Below, piece after piece: positions 9,336-19,440 of a DNA stretch of 64,000 nt. Source of the stretch: Prostheceraeus crozeri (lineage: Eukaryota; Platyhelminthes; Polycladida; Euryleptidae); the NCBI GenBank assembly GCA_907163375.1, contig CAJQUW010007984.1, positions 1-64,000 of the forward strand, read 5' to 3'. Below the pieces are notes generated by a model, which searched no databases, was not told the origin of the DNA, and saw only the letters and a list, made by a program, of their open reading frames with translations. A program made the translations under genes and the position numbers. The stretch's first letter is position 1. Each line of letters opens with the position of its first letter.

Positions 9336-9971
9336 CTAACTGTGAACCGAGAAAACTGTCATTGGTTCAGCGGAATTAGGTATGATATTTGTTCGAAATC
9401 GAAGTCCTTCCGGACATTCCTGGGTTAGATCAATAAATAGATAACCATGTGGTTTCTTTGTTACATCTTCATATATTTTTGAAAGTACTTTAGGTTGTTG
9501 AGGTAATATCTGTCTACTGAGATGATGTATCTGACTGCTGTCTCTTGGATTTTTAAATATTGCCAAATAATGTATATTCAAACTTCTAGTTCTTTGCTCT
9601 TTCCCTCCATCGAAGATGTTTTGGGTGATGTAGATAATAAAAGCTTCCCTATGATGTGCAGTTTGAATGAACATTTCAGTTACATCCTTTGAAGATTTGC
9701 TTTCTCGTAATAGATCATCTAATACTAGTAAGTCAACTGCTTTGATATCCTCAGTTGATGGCAACCCTTGCGTCACCTCATAACCTTTCTGGCGAAGTAC
9801 AGAATGTAGTTGTGGTTGAAATATTCCATAATACCATTTGACTCTCTTAATTTCCTTGTTAAACATTTCATTTCTATATTGTAGCAATTCAGTTACAAAT
9901 GTAGTTATACCGGACTGACTTGGTCCAGCGACACACATTGTGCGATCAGTGAATAGACGAAAATCTGTCAT
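9336..9971 (-). CDS. E1 genome-packaging ATPase (A32/FtsK-HerA type)
   Basis: A 211-aa P-loop ATPase. The Walker A region is at residues 16-24 (GPSQSG...), Walker B at 81-87 (LLVLDDLL). A HHREAFIIYITQNIF segment follows the Walker B strand, as in A32-like packaging ATPases with their sensor Gln/Asn. The family pumps DNA into preformed capsids. The homologue at 61,435-62,052 shares WYYGIFQP/WCYGIYQP, LDDLL, HH(R/K) and PHGYLFIDLTQECPE. It lies upstream of the coiled-coil protein gene in both elements. Confidence 0.88.
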   Translation of the reverse strand: MTDFRLFTDRTMCVAGPSQSGITTFVTELLQYRNEMFNKEIKRVKWYYGIFQPQLHSVLRQKGYEVTQGLPSTEDIKAVDLLVLDDLLRESKSSKDVTEMFIQTAHHREAFIIYITQNIFDGGKEQRTRSLNIHYLAIFKNPRDSSQIHHLSRQILPQQPKVLSKIYEDVTKKPHGYLFIDLTQECPEGLRFRTNIIPNSAEPMTVFSVHS

Positions 9972-10096
9972 CTTATAATTCCATTAACATTAAACTCATC
10001 ATCCCGCTAATTTTGCGTAGAACAACAAAACAGGCACATGTTCCAGATCACATTTATTTACATTCAGAAAAGAAACTTTCAAGTTACATTTACAAA

Positions 10097-10834
10097 TTAA
10101 AACATTTGTGTTTCCTCATCACAATTAGGATTATAGAAAGTTTTCAAGTCAGCATCTTGGCGCTTCAACTTCAATTTAGGATTCCCATCTTTAGATTTCC
10201 GACCTCGCTTTTTGCTCTCTTCCTTCCCATCACTTGAAGCAGTCTTATCATCAATGTTAATTAAACATTTATCAATTGGTAGTGGTTCATAGACTAGTTG
10301 AAGAACCTTCATTTGTAAAGATGCGACTTTAGCAGTCAAACCATGTGAGCCATTATAAAGTCCGGTAACGTGCACTAACCCCATATAGCGGCCCCGTTTG
10401 AGATCCTCACATTCCATCGCGTTTGTAAAGAGATCGAATGCTTGAAAATGATCCGATAGTTTTAAAAACAGTGTATCGAATTCCGGCAATTCCTTATAAC
10501 CAACTCCTTCCTCTAATGCCTTTCTTCAATGAGTGGGAGCACTTTCAGGCAGCTCAACACATTCTTTCGCGAAAGAGTCAATAGTTTTAAGAATCACCTG
10601 TTGCCATTTTGGAAAAGTCACTCGCATTTGTCTCATATTGCTATACCCCGATGTAGACATACCATTACTGTGGAAGAATGGAACTTGAAGATAAAAGCCA
10701 TCATCACCATAATTCAAGGTTTGAAAGTAGAATGTATTTCCAATCCCTTGCACCTTTCGTGTCGGACGAAGCTTCAAGAGATCTTGCTCAAAAGCGTCAC
10801 CTTCCTCTCTGATTGTATACATTTTCTGAGTCAT
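10097..10834 (-). pseudogene. E1-specific unrecognised protein, broken
   Basis: Leftward coding region with two readable parts and about one break. Visible: an N-terminal segment with YLQVPFF and an RQMRVTFPKWQQVILKTI helix; a middle LFLKLSDHFQAFDLF segment; and a basic C terminus (KKRGRKSKDG). No counterpart is visible in the second Polinton within the window. The strand-then-helix block recalls single-strand DNA-binding folds of the PC4 type, but the evidence is thin. Its position next to the packaging ATPase does not settle the role. Confidence 0.45.
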
Positions 10835-10985
10835 GTTTCAACAAGTACTAATTCGGAGCTTTCAACCAGCGCAAATGAATTGTCACTTAAAAGTGGTAAA
10901 ATATCATTAAAGCGTCTTCCTTATATACACCTATATATGACTCATCAATCAAAGTGATGACGTGTCACTTTATGATTCGCTAACC

Positions 10986-11378
10986 TTATATTAACATTGC
11001 AGCAGTTGCTGCAATCCTTCCAAGCGGACTATTGATTACACCATTAATACTGTTTCCAATATCATTTAACATACTTAGAAACCCACCACCACCGCGCTGA
11101 ATTAAGTTTCGCCTTTTCTTATCACTACTCCTTGGATTTGAAAACTTTTTTATGCTATTCAAAGAGCCAGAATTCAACAGAGGCTTGTAAATAGGTAGAC
11201 ATTTGTGTATTGCAAAAGCTAAATCACGAATGAAATCATCACTTGAATTTTGAATCAATTTACACTTCTTCTTATTATCATGTATCCTGTTTAACTTTCG
11301 CAACGCCTTTTTAAACTGACTTGAAGGTTTGAAGGACCGTTTCGATTGACGAGAAGATGCCTTCCGTTTTACAGACAT
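10986..11378 (-). CDS. Small basic protein with hydrophobic Gly-rich tail (pVI-like)
   Basis: A 130-aa protein: Arg/Lys/Ser-rich N terminus, a region with an FIRDLAFAI helix, then an RNLIQRGGGGFLSML segment and a hydrophobic C terminus. The second Polinton has matching parts (FIRE, ETLTQKGGFLPALLP and a hydrophobic tail) at 62,084-62,448. The (Q)(R/K)GG(G)F(L) junction followed by an amphipathic/hydrophobic helix is reminiscent of adenovirus minor capsid protein VI, a membrane-lytic protein, and of a protease-processed site; this is inference from layout. Confidence 0.6.
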   Translation of the reverse strand: MSVKRKASSRQSKRSFKPSSQFKKALRKLNRIHDNKKKCKLIQNSSDDFIRDLAFAIHKCLPIYKPLLNSGSLNSIKKFSNPRSSDKKRRNLIQRGGGGFLSMLNDIGNSINGVINSPLGRIAATAAMLI

Positions 11379-11506
11379 TTTTATTCTAATATGGAAATAG
11401 ATAATACAATTACAATTTTTGCTTAGTACTTACAACATTATATGCAAAAGTTTACAAGCATTCACACAGAGTTTGTTGCTGGTACTTATAAAATTACATA
11501 AAACAC

Positions 11507-12130
11507 TTAACAAGTTGTAGAGGGAAACTGATATACACTCACATCGGCTAGAGTCTGATTTGTAGCAGTTATGAGCTGCTCAATGTCTTTCATTAGATGT
11601 TTTGAAATTGGACAGCACATACAGCAGGGCTTTGAATGGAAAGTCTTTAAAATAATGGCATAGTATTCCCGCAAACTGATTACCTCAGAATGTCCTTGAG
11701 CAGCCACATTGATGCTTACTGATGGCGGTCCACTGAACAAGTCCAGTTTGCATTTCTCACCCTTCTCGTCATAGTAGCTGGAGGTGACAATGTCATGGAG
11801 ACATGTGTTGAGTTTCCGTTGGATACTGCTGCACCAACAGCGAGAGTATTCCGGTACAATCTCCGTTTGAGCTAGTGGGCGAAATACTTCATTGAGCCAA
11901 AATCTTGCAACTCGTGTAAGAGCGTTGTTCACGACTCTCATCAACATTCTCTGCACCACAACGTCCTCTCCGCAGCGGAAATACTTCACTATTTCCTCCA
12001 TCAGATCCACCAAATCCGCTTTATAGCCAGTTATATTCACGGCAGAATAAAATATATTGCCGGTGAAGAGTTGACTTCGGTAAATTATTGAAATGGGAAT
12101 GTTGGTAGTGAACGACATGCTGATTGACAT
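11507..12130 (-). CDS. E1 unrecognised accessory protein
   Basis: A 207-aa protein, in frame and complete, starting MSISMSFTTN. It has a mostly beta-like N terminus, a long helical centre (residues about 40-95), and a C-terminal CCMCC cluster. The N-terminal region loosely resembles the start of the small protein at 62,824-63,234 in the other Polinton, at the equivalent map position; the resemblance is weak. It lies between the pVI-like and RING genes. No function can be assigned. Confidence 0.5.
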   Translation of the reverse strand: MSISMSFTTNIPISIIYRSQLFTGNIFYSAVNITGYKADLVDLMEEIVKYFRCGEDVVVQRMLMRVVNNALTRVARFWLNEVFRPLAQTEIVPEYSRCWCSSIQRKLNTCLHDIVTSSYYDEKGEKCKLDLFSGPPSVSINVAAQGHSEVISLREYYAIILKTFHSKPCCMCCPISKHLMKDIEQLITATNQTLADVSVYQFPSTTC

Positions 12131-12240
12131 TGTATTAGCCTCAAATTATGGTTGAAATAGAACGGTACAATGTCCTCCTTATATAGAAAAGTCAAACAAA
12201 GACACAATAGTGACCAATGACAGACCTGCATGATGACTCA

Positions 12241-12753
12241 TCATGCACGATATACAGTGACTGTTGAAGATATTTCTTCATCGCAAAGGGGACAAGATGA
12301 AGTTTCAAAGGGTACATAACATGTAGAACACATAACGCTATGAGAACATGGCAAAAAGAGAAGGGATCGCTCCTGTTTAAAACATTTAACGCAGTTCCGT
12401 TCACATAATAATTTAAATGTCTCTTGTTCTAATTTCCTTCTGAAGTCACTTTTATTGGGAGAACTTTTTATTAAAACACTGTCAGATGTCTCCTTCTTTC
12501 CATATCGTTCCAATTTGATCCTCCTAATTTCACTATCATTGCAGTGTAGCATGGAGAAATCCTCTATCCACCTACGATCCAAATTGTGATTCATAGCATG
12601 CTCATCTAGATCCATTAGTCGATCAACTAAATCACCAGCGTTGATATTTTCACTGAGATTTGTTACAGTTTCTATGGCTTTGAACGAATATCCAAGGTCT
12701 CTTGCGACAACCCACGACGTTGGGATACTAGTCATCATTATGTATGTCATCAA
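12241..12753 (-). CDS. IAP-like UBA-RING protein (predicted E3 ubiquitin ligase)
   Basis: A 170-aa protein with a C-terminal C3HC4 RING, residues about 121-158: CVKC, then C-S-H-S-V-M-C-S-T-C, then CPLC. The spacing C-x2-C-x11-C-x-H-x3-C-x2-C-x8-C-x2-C and the end position match the RING of inhibitor-of-apoptosis proteins. Residues 15-50 (ARDLGYSFKAIETV...LVDRL) match the pattern of a UBA domain, also found in IAPs. No BIR domain is present. Such proteins ubiquitinate host factors; a role in blocking cell death or innate responses is plausible but inferred. It is the last recognisable gene at this end of E1. Confidence 0.75.
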   Translation of the reverse strand: MMTYIMMTSIPTSWVVARDLGYSFKAIETVTNLSENINAGDLVDRLMDLDEHAMNHNLDRRWIEDFSMLHCNDSEIRRIKLERYGKKETSDSVLIKSSPNKSDFRRKLEQETFKLLCERNCVKCFKQERSLLFLPCSHSVMCSTCYVPFETSSCPLCDEEISSTVTVYRA

Positions 12754-12964
12754 AAAACTATCTCATATTTATAGCATAGTTTGTCTACGTAAAAGGAAAA
12801 TCAATGTGTCATCTTGATTACAATGGTTGCAATAGTCACAATAGTCGCAATTGAGCAAACCCATTCAAAATCAAACAACGGACGTCTATCGGTACGTATC
12901 CAAGTGCTCAGAACCAAACCACACAAGTTCGATCATAGACGTTCCGAAACACAGTGTACCAAAC

Positions 12965-13145
12965 ACATGTACCTATCCAGTAAAACAGATCTCATACAAG
13001 TTCCTATTCATAACACTGAATTATACATGTACCTATCCATGTACCTATCGATAACTAAATTATACATGTACCTATCCATGTACCTATCCATGTACCTATT
13101 GATAACACTAAATTTTACATGTACCTATCCATGTACCTATCCGTC
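12965..13145. repeat. Irregular array of a 12-bp ATGTACCTATCC unit
   Basis: The word ATGTACCTATCC/G recurs about nine times between 12,965 and 13,141, partly in tandem and partly separated by variants of a TAACACTGAATTATAC spacer. It lies past the last E1 gene, so it may mark the subterminal region of the element or unrelated host satellite. No coding potential is expected; the forward frames over it are repeat artefacts. Confidence 0.8.
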
Positions 13146-13682
13146 GCAAGTAGGGCACAGTTTTCACTACTGGCGTCAAAAGGTTCATAACTATCGGTCT
13201 TTTTAAAATTTAGTGAACGATTCAAGGAGTTTGTAGCGATGAGAGCTCCATACGCTCATGATATCAGTATCGATCATTTTCTGCTAGAACAGTGGAACAC
13301 CGTCGTCGAATTCCTCAACAGTGCTCGAAGTTCGGATTCTGATATGCTCCCGCGTTCTGATTATAAGGAATTGCTCACACTGACGTTGTTTTGCTTGAAA
13401 ACAAGTGAAAAAATTTAGATTTGCAGAAGCCTGGAGCAACTCCTAGAGCGAGGTGGATGTCGAAAATGAGTTATTCTATCAAAAATGTTCTGATGAGAAT
13501 GGCGATTCTTCAACACCAGGAAAAATTCATCTCAGAATCAATTATTGCAAAGTAACTCGATTTGTCACTTTCGTTATCATGTGTGCATTCCTCGGAGGTA
13601 CAATTGTCCAAGAAGACATCAGCTCCATCAGATGACCTTGCCTTCTCCAAACCATTCATTGTTTCAAAAGTGACATATTATA

Positions 13683-15266
13683 CAGATTGTTTCATAAAAA
13701 ATGGATCACCCTTAAACATCGCCTTAACTTCAACTTTGTCTAACTCCGCCAAACTTGAACGAATTTCTCTGAAATTTGGAAGATATGGAGATTGGAAGTG
13801 CCTACTAATATCATTGTTGGAAATTTCAAGCATGAATATTGAGTTGTTTTCCTGTTATAGATAAAAAAGTAGTAGATAATTTGATCTTCATTTAGCAATG
13901 TTGAACAAAATCATACCTCACTCTTATAAAATTACATTTGTTTCCTTCGTTATGTAATATGTTGTTCTACAAGCCAAAAGCTATCAAGCAAAACAAAAAT
14001 AAAGAAAATCGGTCAATCAGAGCCAGTATAGCACCATTATTCATCAACAATAATGTATCTGTTACATGTGATTAACTGGACTTCATGTTCCATAGCTTCC
14101 TGACTTCGTTGCGGTGGTGTTGGCAGCACTCCTGATTGCTTTCAGCTAGAAATCTATCTCTTACCGGTTGAAAACAATACAAAGCACAAATGAACAATAT
14201 CGAGATCGCATTCACAAAAGGCAAAGTGTCAGCCTTGCTAGAACTAGTGTTTTCTTTGCGAGCTACAAGCAAGCGACTAAATGTCCCTTAGACAAATGTG
14301 AATCGATGGCATAATGATGATTTTCGACTCTGTCGTAAAGAGGGCTCTGGCCGTCCACGCAAAACATCCAAACGTAGAGACCGCTTAATTTTTAGATTTG
14401 TTAAAGTTGATCCAAGTCTCTCGTTAACTGAGATGGCTGCACTAGACTCGTCTATTTCTAAGTCCACTATTCGTGGACTTATTGAGTCGAATTTCAAGAG
14501 CTGTAAGAGGCCCTCTCAGATCGAATTATCAGATCAGATTACAAAAAGACGTCTCAGATGGGCAATGAGTCATTGTCACTGGCGAAATCAATGGGATCGG
14601 GTTGTCTGGTCTGATGAGGCATCAGTCCGTCTGAAGGATAGTGGTGGTCGATTGAGATTATGGATAAAATCTGATCGGGGAATTCCGAGACATTTACATC
14701 GTCCCCGGGTACAAGGTGGTGCGGCTCTACTGATTTGGGCTGGCATTTGGACCAATGGCCGCTCTGAACTTCACATACAACAAGGAACCATGAATTCTGA
14801 GCGTTATGTGAATGTTTTACGAATGAACATTGGCCAAATGACAGATCAACTTGGTGATCCATCGACTTGTTTATTTATGGATAATAATGCTACGTGTCAC
14901 AGGAGTAGTAGAGTCAACTTATGCAAGTCTCAATTAGGGCTTAGGACATTATCTTGGCCAGCTCGTTCTCCTGATCTGAATCCCATAGAAAATGTATGGA
15001 GTATTCTAAAACGTAACGTTCGTCGTTCACTGCTATCTAAAGATGGCGTATCACAACTTACGTCACTGGTAATGTCATTAACAATAAGGGTAGGGCCACA
15101 AAATATTAGCTTCTTAAGAACCGTTACTGTATCATAGCTTATCAGATTATATAAGGACATTTAAATATATTAGGGACATGAAATAACATGAAAAATGCTT
15201 TCTGTATCATACTTATGTTTTATTTAGTCAAATTTTAGAATGATCCACTTTTTATGAAACGGACTG
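13683..15266 (+). mobile_element. Tc1-like transposon copy T1
   Basis: Flanked by TA at 13,681-13,682 and 15,267-15,268. Ends are imperfect inverted repeats of about 26 bp: CAGATTGTTTCATAAAAAAT on the left and the complement of CAGTCCGTTTCATAAAAAGT on the right. The transposase starts at the ATG at 14,190 and ends about 15,137. It has an early stop, and a deletion near the C terminus joins TSL directly to VMSL. T2-T4 are the same family. It is inserted in the gene fossil at 13.2-15.4 kb. Confidence 0.92.
14190..15137 (+). pseudogene. Tc1 transposase, T1 copy
   Basis: DD34E-type transposase: the first Asp lies in VVWSDEASVRL, the second in the Asp-Asn of the region read FMDNNATCH (D replaced by N at one of the paired positions), and the Glu in NPIENVW, 35 positions after the second Asp. 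A GSGRPRK hook follows the N-terminal helix-turn-helix. It is inactive: an in-frame stop lies shortly after the start at the NVP/TNV junction, and about 70 bp are missing near the C terminus compared with T3. Confidence 0.88.
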
Positions 15267-15374
15267 TAGTTGTTGGCGACGCCGCGCTCAGGGCAATAAC
15301 AAATCATTTATGGCATTTAATTCCTGAAATGATTCCTTTGTCGTTGCTCGATGAGGTTCATAAAGCAAAATGTT

Positions 15375-16361
15375 GCTAATTCTATTGTCGGAGAAAATTA
15401 ATTCACATCAGAATCCTCAAAGAAAAATTTTGGAAAGCCGGCATTTGCATCAATTTATCCAAAAAGCTCAGACCTTCACGCGCTCTGTGGACCAGATTTA
15501 TGTAAATTCTTCGAACTTATAAACATCAATACCAGTTTTTCAAACACTCTTGAGATGTCTACTATAATGGCGATGCTCATTCGAGTAGAAAAAGTTATGG
15601 CGTTCAGGGTTACAAATGACAGTGCAGAACGGGGGTGAAGTTGGCGCACGGTTTTTTGCCAAGCGTGAAGAGTGAAAAGCGGTTCCAGGACATTTTAAAG
15701 TGATGGAGTATGGCAGACAAATGGTGCTAAATCAAAGGTAAAAACTATGGATAGAGGCATGTAAAAAATAAGTCTTGATGCTTGATTGAGTTTTTCTGTT
15801 ATGAATTCCTCTTGATTAGTTGCACCATGATACTGTTGTATTTCGCATGCAGTACTTTTTACTAGCACAATTGAATGCCGATAGGTGCATTATTTAATGT
15901 TTCTATCTAAATTGGGTTACTGCTTTGTAATTGGATGATCAACAAAGCTGAGCTCTATTAGATGAAAAACAATACTATGACATCCCTATAAGGAACAATT
16001 ATTTCAGCCGATTTTTTTCGTACATATTGCTAGTAATTTCAAATCCAATGAGGAACCCCTAGACCAACTTAAGCTTTTATAAAACTCGGCCAATATGTTC
16101 TAAGCAATAAACCTCACTAACAAAAAAAAGTGAGGCGGGATATCTGAAAGTTCACTAGAAATCGGGGGAACAGCCAAACCCTAATGTACATGTATGTCAT
16201 GACTTAAGTAACTTGCAAGTTTTGCATGTTTCATGCTAGCCATATAACTCAAATGTGAGCAAACAATTCTAAATCAGATCAAATCCAACTAGCGTTTATT
16301 TCATAACAGAAACAAGTCACAGCCTCCTTTAATGAGAATCGAGGAGGCTTGAATACATTTA
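15375..16361. other. No gene recognised
   Basis: About 1 kb between the Tc1-interrupted gene fossil and the bracket repeat at 16,362. I see only short frames and AT-rich sequence, with no domain, terminal repeat or RNA feature. Confidence 0.5.
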
Positions 16362-16725
16362 TACCCACCGAGCAAATGGACATCAATTCGAACTCCGTCT
16401 TTGTTCCTCCCTTGAATCCGGACGGAACGAAACGCGGTATCAACGGAGCGTCAAAATCGTACCGTTTTTAATTCCGTAGAACATCGGACGGATGTTGTGC
16501 TTCAAGGCGGATGAATAACCGACCAACATTAACGCATGCGACGGAGGTCGAATAGAAACAGTACAGAGCTAATAGCTTAATGCGGAGAGTCGATTGTTAA
16601 GGGTGTTTTAGCATGTTCGGAACCGTGAGTGATGCACCACGGACTTATCCTATTGTTGACGGATAAAGAACGGATTGGCTAAGGAAAATTGGAACGTACC
16701 ACGGATGCACTGTGGAAATAAAATA

Positions 16726-18063
16726 CAGTCCGTTTCATAAAAAGTGGATCATTCTAAAATTTGACTAAATGAAACATAAGTATGATGCAGAAAGCATTTT
16801 TCATGTTATTTCATGTCCCTAATATATTTAAATGTCCTTATATAATCTGATAAGCTATGATACAGTAACGGTTCTTAAGAAGCTAATATTTTGTGGCCCT
16901 ACCCTTATTGTCAATGACATTACCAATTCGTCTAGGCATTGATTCGATGATATCGTTGATTTTTGACTGATCTAACCTTCTCCACTCTCTTTTTAACAGT
17001 GACGTAAGTTGTGATACGCCATCTGTAGGTAGCAGTGAACGACGAACGTTACGCTTTAGAATACTCCATACATTTTCTATGGGATTCAGATCAGGAGAAC
17101 GAGCTGGCCAAGATAATGTCCTAAGCCCTAATTGAGACTTGCATAAGTTGACTCTACTACTCCTGTGACACGTAGCATTATCATCCATAAATAACTTCTT
17201 TTTGTATGCTGATCTGATAATTCGATCTGAGAGGGCCTCTTACAGCTCTTGAAATTCGACTCAATAAGTCCACGAATAGTGGACTTAGAAATAGACGAGT
17301 CTAGTGCAGCCATCTCAGTTAACGAGAGACTTGGATCAACTTTAGCAAATCTCAAAATCAGGCGGTCTCTACGTTTGGATGTTTTGCGTGGACGGCCAGA
17401 GCCCTCCTTGCGACAGAGTCGAAAATCATCATTATGCCATCGATGCACATTTGTCTAAGGGACATTTAGTCGCTTGCTTGTAGCTCGCAAAGAAAACACT
17501 AGTTCTAGCAAGGCTGACACTTTGCCTTTTGTGAATGCGATCTCGATATTGTTCATTTGTGCTTTGTATTGTTTTCAACCGGTAAGAGATAGATTTCTAG
17601 CTGAAAGCAATCAGGAGTGCTGCCAGCACCACCGCAACGAAGTCAGGAAGCTATGGAACATGAAGTCCAGTTAATCATATGTAACAGATACATTATTGTT
17701 GATGAATAATGGTGCTATACTGGCTCTGATTGACCGATTTTCTTTATTTTTGTTTTGCTTGATAGCTTTTGGCTTGTAGAACAACATATTACATAACAAA
17801 GGAAACAAATGTAATTTTATAAGAGTGAGGTATGATTTTGTTCAACATTGCTAAATGAAGATCAAATTATCTACTACTTTTTTGTCTATAACAGGAAAAC
17901 AACTCAATATTCATGCTTGAAATTTCCAACAATGATATTAGTAGGCACTTCCAATCTCCATATCTTCCAAATTTCAGAGAAATTCGTTCAAGTTTGGCGG
18001 AGTTAGACAAAGTTGAAGTTAAGGCGATGTTTAAGGGTGATCCATTTTTTATGAAACAATCTG
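16726..18063 (-). mobile_element. Tc1-like transposon copy T2 (inverted relative to T1)
   Basis: TA duplications at 16,724-16,725 and 18,064-18,065. Same ends as T1, in opposite orientation. At 1,338 bp it is about 250 bp shorter than T1 and T4 because the middle of the transposase is deleted: the HTKR segment is joined to the region of the second catalytic Asp. The left end sits in CCGT-rich sequence of the 16,362-27,549 bracket. Confidence 0.92.
16883..17556 (-). pseudogene. Tc1 transposase, T2 copy, central deletion
   Basis: Starts at the ATG at 17,556 with the same MNN(I)EIAFTKG beginning as T4. The central catalytic region, including the first Asp (VVWSDEAS in T1), is deleted and the frame changes at the junction. 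The C-terminal NPIENVW and LKREWRRLDQSKIND blocks remain. It cannot encode active enzyme. Confidence 0.88.
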
Positions 18064-18260
18064 TATTTAACACGGATATCTAACCGCTTTAACAATTAAA
18101 TTCATTTCCAATATGATAAATGCGATGGATGTAGATGAATCTAAATCAACGCTAGCTTACAAAGCATCGGACATCTTTTGATTTTACTATGTCACAGACC
18201 TATAACTTACTGTGATCGATTAAAAAAATGTTCAATATTTCCGTATCAGATTTATTACAT

Positions 18261-18946
18261 GACCTGACGAATTACAATGGATGATTTCCAGGCAAACTCT
18301 CAATGAGATCTGATTTATGAAAAATAATTGATAAAAAACCTTTAACATGACGTCTGTTTCACAGTTGGACACATACTGGAAGAATTACAACGGGATAATA
18401 AAATCGAAAAACAAGCATAATATAAAATCTTTAACGTTGCGCATGCGAAAAATGGTACCATCAAAAAAAACAGACCTGACAAATTACATTACTGGATGAT
18501 TTCCAGGCAAATTCTCAATGAGAATGATGAAAATTAATTGCACGATTAAAATTACGTCTGATCATGATGAAAAAGACTTGCACGACTGACATTACGTTTG
18601 ATCATCGGAAGTTGTTTGAAGAAGTACAACAGGATGATAACATCGAAAAACAAGCGTCATATAAAATCTTAAACGCTGCACATGCGAAAAATGTCAAGAA
18701 ACAATTACTATCATAATAAACAGACCTGATGAATTACATTACTGGATGATTTCCAGGCAAATTCTCAATGAGAATGATGAAAAATAATTGTACGATTAAA
18801 ATTACGTTTGATCATCGGAAGTTGTTTGAGGAAGTATAACGGGATGATAACATCGAAAAACAATTGTCATATAAAATCTTAAACGCTGCGCATGCCAAAA
18901 ATAGCAAAAAAACAGACATGACGAATAACATCAATGGAAGATTTCT
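18261..18946. repeat. Diverged tandem repeat, units of 190-250 bp
   Basis: Units start at 18,261, 18,473, 18,723 and (partial) 18,914 with GACCTGACGAATTACA-like words. They share GATGATTTCCAGGCAAA, TCTCAATGAGA, GAAAAACAA and AACGCTGCGCATGC. Unit length varies by internal gain or loss. The array abuts the exon-like region at 19.0-19.4 kb. No coding sense is seen. Confidence 0.8.
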
Positions 18947-18999
18947 TTATTCCATTATCTATATTTTTGCAAAGTCTCAATGGTTCGACAAACGATTCA

Positions 19000-19440
19000 T
19001 TAGTCTCCTTCAGCATTATCCGTCAGTATTTCAGTCGAATCAGAATCAGGTGACGTCGAATTTGTCTCATCGAGTTGATCTGTCAGAACACGCTGTTGCA
19101 CTTTAGCTTTTGATGTTTTTCTATCACCACACTTGGCGATATGCCTACTCAAAGCTGATACTGCCTTGTCGTAGTCCACATTCAATTTTCTTATTATGGT
19201 TCCTAAAAGAGTGGTGTAAATGTTCGGGTAAACAAGAGGTAATATTCGCTTATCGGTTCTTAATTTACTTTGTCTCTGCACTGTAAAATGTTGCAGTACA
19301 AAATCAGGAATTATGGTTCGGCACACGACCCTGGCCGCATGAATTGGATCACCACCTTTGCTGGGATTGAGTGCCGTTAATACTCGGCGCAATCTCCTCC
19401 TTTTTTCATTCGATTGGATCTTTCTCTCTACGGCATCCAG
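19000..19440 (-). CDS. Probable terminal exon of an unrecognised spliced gene
   Basis: A well-formed splice acceptor (TTTTCTTGTAG on the minus strand) lies just right of 19,440 and opens a 146-codon frame starting LDAVERKIQSNEKRRR and ending in an acidic Ser/Thr/Asp-rich tail. The middle (DPIHAARVVCRTIIPDFVLQHF...IYTTLLGTIIRKLNVDYDKA) looks like a helical folded domain. I do not recognise it. It may be a host gene's last exon or part of the 16.4-27.5 kb element. The upstream exon was not found. Confidence 0.45.
   Translation of the reverse strand: MDAVERKIQSNEKRRRLRRVLTALNPSKGGDPIHAARVVCRTIIPDFVLQHFTVQRQSKLRTDKRILPLVYPNIYTTLLGTIIRKLNVDYDKAVSALSRHIAKCGDRKTSKAKVQQRVLTDQLDETNSTSPDSDSTEILTDNAEGD

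Larger units (their letters stand above)
1..13150. mobile_element. Polinton/Maverick (adintovirus-like) element E1, partial, fossil
   Basis: This is the right part of a Polinton; the left end is outside the window and the right limit (about 12.8-13.2 kb) is not marked by a recognisable terminal repeat. Parts in order: protein-primed DNA polymerase B, small unrecognised protein, TBP-like protein (rightward); adenain-like protease, double-jelly-roll major capsid protein, basic core peptide, large virion-type protein, chromodomain integrase, coiled-coil protein, packaging ATPase and accessory genes including a RING protein (leftward). The combination of polymerase B, integrase, ATPase, protease and capsid gene defines the family. 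It is broken, with very roughly six to eight breaks, mostly in polymerase and integrase, while several capsid-side genes still read through. It looks older than the related element at 48-64 kb. Confidence 0.93.
13217..15370 (+). pseudogene. Fossil of a multicopy invertebrate gene, split by a Tc1 insertion
   Basis: Before the Tc1 element the sequence reads RAPYAHDISIDHF..., then LPRSDYKELLTLTLF, then a PGA-x-x-RARWM-like block; after it reads ALRAITNHLWHLIPEMIPL. I recall this arrangement (DY-ELL-LTL, PGA-RARWM, HLWYL) from a large family of uncharacterised, transposon-associated genes in cnidarians and other invertebrates. The gene is degraded and the Tc1 copy 13,683-15,266 sits inside it, so the gene fossil is older than that insertion. 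Function of the family is not known to me. Confidence 0.5.

Noticed and set aside
13025-13141. CRISPR-like array
   Set aside because: Units of 12 bp without uniform spacers in a eukaryotic setting; a simple minisatellite explains it.
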